Shown one piece after another: positions 12,813 to 12,903 of a DNA stretch of 12,903 nt. How positions within the stretch are numbered: the stretch's first letter is position 1; each line of letters begins with the position of its first letter. The stretch is from Candidatus Hydrogenedentota bacterium (GTDB lineage: Bacteria > Hydrogenedentota > Hydrogenedentia > Hydrogenedentales > CAITNO01), in contig CAIJOU010000789.1 in the NCBI GenBank assembly GCA_903822375.1, positions 1 through 12,903 on the forward strand, read 5' to 3'. The notes beneath the pieces are model-generated. The model was given only the letters and a program-made list of their open reading frames with translations. It was not told where the DNA came from and did not search any database. Made by a program: the position numbers and the translations under genes.

Positions 12813-12903
12813 ATGAACCTCAGCAACCTTGCCCAAGCCGAACCCTGGATGGACCACGAAGAGCGCCAAACCGCCGCCACCCTCGCCGCCGCGTTCGAGA
12901 AAA
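12813..12903 (+). CDS. Start of an unrecognised gene cut by the window edge
   Basis: Only the first 30 codons are present. The product begins MNLSNLAQAEPWMDHEERQT and continues into an Ala-rich helix. GGAG at 12800-12803 is a good ribosome binding site 9 nt upstream of the ATG, and codons use G or C in third position like the other genes, so a real gene is likely. The PWMDHEE stretch faintly recalls the start of DegT/DnrJ-type aminotransferases (PWxxxEE), but 30 residues cannot support a family. It is divergent from gatC, with a repeat-filled gap of about 480 bp between them. Confidence 0.6.
   Translation, partial: MNLSNLAQAEPWMDHEERQTAATLAAAFEK

Noticed and set aside
12529..12880. Small minus-strand frames over the right intergenic region (60 and 113 codons)
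   Set aside because: They are translations of the palindromic repeat; such frames are commonly mis-annotated as proteins.

Overview
The window is GC-rich bacterial chromosome with strong third-position GC bias, which produces many long antisense reading frames. I find ten protein genes, one of them cut by the right edge. No rRNA, tRNA, CRISPR array, insertion sequence or phage gene is visible. Taxonomy can only be guessed. The clues are gatCAB-type tRNA amidation, a stand-alone Ser/Thr kinase, a secreted metalloprotease with a C-terminal sorting-type tail, and two kinds of palindromic intergenic repeat resembling those common in Planctomycetes, Verrucomicrobia, Lentisphaerae and Hydrogenedentes. 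Together they suggest a Gram-negative member of, or close to, the PVC/Hydrogenedentota lineages. This is an inference, not a placement.

Left part (1-3122, minus strand). A relatively AT-rich, gene-free stretch (1-383) lies downstream of a secreted zinc metalloprotease (384-2153). That protein has a metzincin-like split zinc site, an Ig-like region, a choice-of-anchor-D-type domain and a C-terminal Cys/TM/basic tail. Upstream of it, and read the same way, is a two-TM membrane protein with a soluble C-terminal domain (2274-3122).

Middle-left (3238-6071, plus strand). Divergent from the membrane protein, with a promoter-like site between them, is a GH116-like (GBA2/bile-acid beta-glucosidase family) protein in which both segments carrying the family's catalytic acids look lost. 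Its stop codon overlaps the start of coaE (dephospho-CoA kinase) in an ATGA, so the two should be translationally coupled. Between coaE and the convergent aminotransferase-fold gene is a short intergenic region with palindromic dispersed-repeat sequence (about 6080-6190).

Right part (6289-12328, minus strand). A tight cluster reads gatC > gatA > gatB > rsfS > kinase, followed after 185 bp by a PLP-dependent class-III aminotransferase-fold enzyme closest to PbfA (the hydroxy-aminoethylphosphonate ammonia-lyase). GatCAB makes Gln-tRNA and/or Asn-tRNA by amidation, and RsfS silences ribosomes by binding uL14. The kinase just downstream has a full catalytic loop but DFS in place of DFG and no alpha-C glutamate, so it is an unusual partner for a translation operon. 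A good sigma70-like promoter lies just upstream of gatC.

Right edge (12329-12903). About 480 bp without a gene hold the gatC promoter, a 9-bp G-rich tandem repeat that could form a G-quadruplex, and a compound palindromic repeat (three hairpins). The start of an unrecognised plus-strand gene (12813 onward) follows.

The points most worth a second look are the GH116-like putative pseudoenzyme coupled to coaE, the atypical kinase in the gatCAB-rsfS operon, the leishmanolysin-like arrangement of the metalloprotease, and the two families of intergenic palindromes.
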